Shown in pieces: positions 60,530-64,000 of a stretch of DNA of 64,000 nt. The DNA is taken from positions 38,352,494-38,416,493 of the forward strand of contig NC_053045.1 in assembly GCF_003473485.1 (NCBI RefSeq), read 5' to 3'. A program made the position numbers and the translations under genes. Each line of letters begins with the position of its first letter. Position 1 is the first letter of the stretch. The stretch comes from Medicago truncatula. Taxonomy: Eukaryota > Streptophyta > Magnoliopsida > Fabales > Fabaceae. The notes beneath the pieces were generated by a model, which was not told the origin of the DNA, did not search any database, and saw only the letters and a list, made by a program, of their open reading frames with translations.

Positions 60530-62700
60530 AGTAGTTCTGCATTTCTTGAAAATTCAAACACTTTGAAACTTTCACGGAAAGACCATTTTAAATCAAAGCT
60601 GAATTTCCTTTGGCGACTTTATACACAAGAAGCACACATGTTAAGACAACCCCCACCTTTGAATGTTTTTCTCCATAGACATGTTCTGCTTTAGTCAATG
60701 TTGTCATAAAGTGCTTTTCTATATATTGTAGTTACACAAATAGGACTTAAGTTGTTCGAAAGCACACATGTTTTGAATCATTAAGCCCTCTATATTGATG
60801 TTGGCTCCACCTAAGTAGGCATTGCCTCTCTCTTTAAGTTTGGTGGCTTCTTTTATAAGAAAATTATAAATCTTTTTTGCCTTTGAGAAATTATTTCTTC
60901 TATGCAGGAACTTTGTATACGATTGAGCAGCAGCGCCATCACATACATATATTGGTGCAGGGAGATTTATCAAAAAAGGTTTTTGCAAAGTCAATATCTC
61001 ATTTCACAAGTTCAATAAGTCCTTTGAGCAATCTAGCATGAACATTTAAGGTCTTAGAATCATAACTTATTTCTTTTATTTCTTTCTTCAACATGGTCAT
61101 ACATTATGTAACACTCCTATTTCTATTAAAGCAATTAAACATGCGAATAATACACTTATTCAAGAAATAGAGGCTACACATCATACAAAAATTCAAAACC
61201 ATAAACATGTATATAAACTTCAACAGTTGCAGCAGAATATAAACCAGAGTAATCTAAAGATACATGTCATGAATCAATTATTACATCAACATATATGAAA
61301 TCTCAAAAATCTCAACATACGGGTAATCTCCAAACATAACAAAAGTCTAAAATAAAAGGTAATCTAGACCGAAACAACGAAGCCTAGATCAGAGCCGACT
61401 AACTCTAAACACCGATATCGGAAAAAGCTTCCGATATCCACCAATTTAGTAGGTCAATATGACTAGAAAGACTCACAAAGACTCAATCAAACTTGAAAAC
61501 ACTTGACAATTGGATCAATTCACCATTTTCATCAAAACACCAACAACATCTCATTTCTCTATAACAAAATAATGAATTATGCAACCCAAGCCATGAATTA
61601 TCATCAACCACATGACTTAACAACAACAACAACAATTGATCATGAAACTTATCACAATTCATCAACAACAATGCGTAATTCACCAATTGAGCATATTTTC
61701 AACACATACCCATTTTACATACTTTGAACATGTAATTCAACCAACAACAATTTAATTATCCATAACTTCATACATCTAAACATGACATCATAATTAGAGC
61801 ACGAATTTCATCATTTATGAACAATTAATCAATTCATCCAATTAAGCACTTTTCATACAAATAATTCAAAATTACAATAAGTAATTATGATGAATTCTAA
61901 CCCCCTTACCTTAGTAGGTTAATCTCTCTAGCTTAGGCTTCAATTTTGCTCCTAGATTTTCTCTCAACCCTCGATTCTTCAAGTCCTCTTCTCTCTAACC
62001 CTTTTCTCCTCTTGCTCCCACTTTCTCTCTTTGTTCTCTAAAAAAAAATATCTTATGAATGAAAGTGTGAGGAAATTTCTCATAAGTGTAGGTTTTTATA
62101 CCAAGTCTCCTTAATGGGCCTAACCCTCCACTCAATGGACTTAACTCATTTCTATTCACATCTTAAATGCTTCTACACTCTAACGGTAATTCACTAATAA
62201 CGGTAAAATATCACTAACGGTCACTAAACGGTAAAATCTTAATTTTACTCTAGTAACTTAGTAAAACAACTATTCTCACTAACCACTAAAGTAACTTTCA
62301 CCAAAACTTATAATTTACCCGTTCTCACAAAATGACTAAAATACCTTTCTAATACGGAAACCATGAAAATGCATCCAATGATGAATAATCACACACAAAC
62401 ACATAAAACACATAATAAAAGTAATTAAAATAAATCTAACGAAAAATCGGGTTGTTACACATTCATCAGCTACAACTGACACCATACTATCCTCAGCTTC
62501 ATAAGCAGCAACTCTGACACCAAAGTTAGAATTACTTAAATTTTAAACATCTTTGAGCCGTTCAATTGCAACATTGTAATCTCTCATTTCGTACGATAAT
62601 GTTGCAATAGGAAACAAAGCAATTCATTTGGAATTCACATGTCATTTTTCATTATGGTTGCAAATCTTAAAACATCGCTCTAGTAAAACACAAGTCATAC
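60530..62700 (-). pseudogene. Decayed TPR-like protein gene split by an LTR-type insertion
   Basis: Minus-strand pieces keep a recognisable order. LFPIATLSYEMRDYNVAIE and VRVAAYEAEDSM lie upstream (62465-62620). The 61107-62459 insertion follows. Then come KGLIELVK (near 61020), YTKFLHRRNNFSKAKKIYNF and GGANINIEGLMIQNMCAF (60719-60994), and VYGEKHSKVGVVLTCV (about 60620-60690). This resembles plant tetratricopeptide-like helical proteins, recognised from memory and not confirmed. The reading frame continues across the insertion when it is removed (VADE joined to CMTM). There are several stop codons, at least two frameshifts, and no N-terminal part. No introns are evident, so it could be a retrocopy. 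It is not functional. Confidence 0.65.
61107..62459 (-). mobile_element. Solo LTR-type insertion, 1353 bp
   Basis: The ends are TGTAACACTCC at 61107 and GGTTGTTACA at 62459, giving TG..CA with short inverted ends. CATTA (61102-61106) and CATTC (62460-62464) flank it, a 5-bp duplication with one difference. It contains a CT-rich tract near 61960-62040 and no coding domain. The ends resemble the LTR-like piece at 1-1093. Orientation is inferred from the TGTAACAACCCG form on the minus strand, usual for Ty3/gypsy LTRs. Confidence 0.7.
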
Positions 62701-63053
62701 AGTAAGATCCATCTGATCTCTTATGTCTTGCCATGTTTTAAAGCGAATTCGCTCGTACGAGCAACCTTAATAAGGATAGCTAGGCTTTTGATTTTCTATG
62801 TCGTTGAGGCCTTAGATACCCATCTTATTTTAAAAGCTGCGAGTTGGGATGACTTAAATGTTTTATTCACACTGTTCCAAGCTTTGAATGTTAGATTGCC
62901 ACTAATCGGCTGTCCAGATGTTGAGGACCTAAGACACTGATAAAATAATATGTTTAGAAGATAAGCAATGTCTATTCATTGTTGTTGTGCCGCGGCGAAT
63001 ATTTTTGATTGCGCTAAAACTGTGTCATAATGACTAAATATATCTTTTAACAC

Positions 63054-63093
<40 letters not shown>

Positions 63094-63596
63094 AAACATT
63101 CAAATTGTGTAATATAAAAAAAAATCATAGGGTAATAAAAAATGTAGTTTTTAAAAAAATGAAGTTGACTTATTCATTGAATCATTATTTAAAAATTTAA
63201 TGTTATTTGAATGACAAAATAATAATTAATTTAACTTGCATTTTATAATTTTTTGTCAAAAAATTTAAATTTTATTTTATAAAATATTTATTTAAAAAAA
63301 TTCAACATTGAACATACAAAAACAAATCAACACACATAGGGAAATCTCGTAAAAAAGTTACACATGCATAATACACATATAAAATTATGTTCGCAGTGTT
63401 AAAACGCTTTAATACATTACTAACTTCAAATACAAACATAAATATTAAACAAACCAAACAAAGAAAAAATATTCCTTAAAAAAAACAAAGAATAAATATA
63501 TATTTTCCTTTCCTTAAAAAAAAAAAAAGAATAATATATATTTAGAAATTTATATAGTTTTCTTTTTCAAACCAAGATATCTCTTTCAATATATGC
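62701..63596. other. Intergenic, AT-rich
   Basis: A (TA)n(CA)n microsatellite lies at 63053-63092. A 70-codon plus frame at 62728-62940 matches nothing known. No gene is supported. Confidence 0.5.
63053..63092. repeat. (TA)n(CA)n compound microsatellite
   Basis: About 13 TA units followed by about 7 CA units. Confidence 0.95.
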
Positions 63597-64000
63597 CTAA
63601 CCACTACCAAGATTCAAGTCTTGTAAAGGAAATCGCCAGGATACCTTTGTCATGAACTTATTAATCAAAACACGATCAACACACACCCTCCTAATATTGT
63701 AAGAACCATCTAAAACTAGATATGAGACACTTTTTTGTTTACAATAAAAAGCAATTTTAAGTGTCAAATCAGGTGGATAAAACATATCATTTTTTCCCTA
63801 CAAAAATGAATAAGGGAATCAAGGTACCTATAAATACACAAATAACATCAACGCATGTATACATGTACCTGAATTGCAGCTACAAATGTTGAACAATCTC
63901 TCTTAATCAACCGTATCGTATCATCGTCATACAACACAAACACAAATTGATGAGAAGCATCTCGAACGACAAATTTAACACAATACTTGTTAAACATCCA
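63597..64000 (-). CDS. Partial RPA1/OB-fold-like gene (Helitron-associated type), 3' end
   Basis: Only the end of this gene lies in the window. One exon (63869-64000, open to the edge, 44 codons) encodes YCVKFVVRDASHQFVFVLYD. This resembles the beta-strand pattern of the C-terminal OB-fold in plant RPA1-like proteins. A GT..AG intron (63798-63868) follows. Exon 63597-63797 then begins GKNDMFYPPDLTLKIAFYCK, keeps the same phase and ends at a stop. Helitron-encoded or Helitron-captured RPA1 copies are common in legumes and have this form. The family call rests on pattern alone. It could instead be a decayed copy. Confidence 0.4.

Noticed and set aside
62728-62940. 70-codon plus frame with protein-like composition
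   Set aside because: No motif is recognised, it is short, and it lies beside a pseudogene on the other strand.
1-64000. CRISPR arrays, operons, Shine-Dalgarno sites, integrons
   Set aside because: The window is plant nuclear DNA with spliced genes. No spaced direct-repeat array or bacterial gene organisation is present.

Overview
The window is plant nuclear DNA, most likely from a legume of the Medicago/Trifolium/Pisum group. It is AT-rich, most genes have many short introns with GT..AG borders, and transposon relics fill the space between genes. The legume call is an inference from gene similarity and repeat style; it was not tested by a search.

Layout. Bases 1-16000 hold no intact gene. 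They carry the edge of an LTR element, a complete 165-bp solo LTR with a 5-bp target duplication, a shortened LINE-like element with a 12-bp target duplication, a LINE relic with zinc-knuckle and RNase H domains broken by a stop codon, and a TIR element. At 16055-16711 (-) lies a single-exon ERF repressor with an EAR motif. Bases 17000-32000 are again gene-poor and contain several MITEs, two tRNA-derived SINE-like pieces, a small LTR with a primer-binding site, and a cluster of CGCG motifs.

From 32 to 56 kb the window is gene-dense. In order: a LAP6/PKSA-type anther polyketide synthase (+, 2 exons), an RTNLB17/18-type reticulon (+, 8 exons), an intronless PLS/E-class PPR protein (-), an Mpv17/PMP22 membrane protein (+, 5 exons), a small NFD6-like organellar protein (-, 3 coding exons), and the 26S proteasome base subunit RPN1 (-, 25 exons, 886 codons). 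All these models were assembled by hand from splice borders, and each stays open from ATG to stop.

From 56 to 64 kb there is a decayed TPR-protein copy split by a 1.35-kb TG..CA element, and at the right edge a gene fragment that resembles Helitron-associated RPA1/OB-fold proteins.

The genes form no operon-like unit and serve unrelated jobs: ethylene/stress repression, pollen-wall biosynthesis, ER shaping, organelle RNA processing, organelle membrane function, organelle-linked nuclear fusion and protein degradation. I saw no new multi-gene system. The most unusual signals are MITEs flanked by 17-24 bp direct repeats, one repeat family sitting just upstream of two neighbouring genes, an internally shortened retroelement, the split TPR pseudogene, and an orphan CGCG-rich island.
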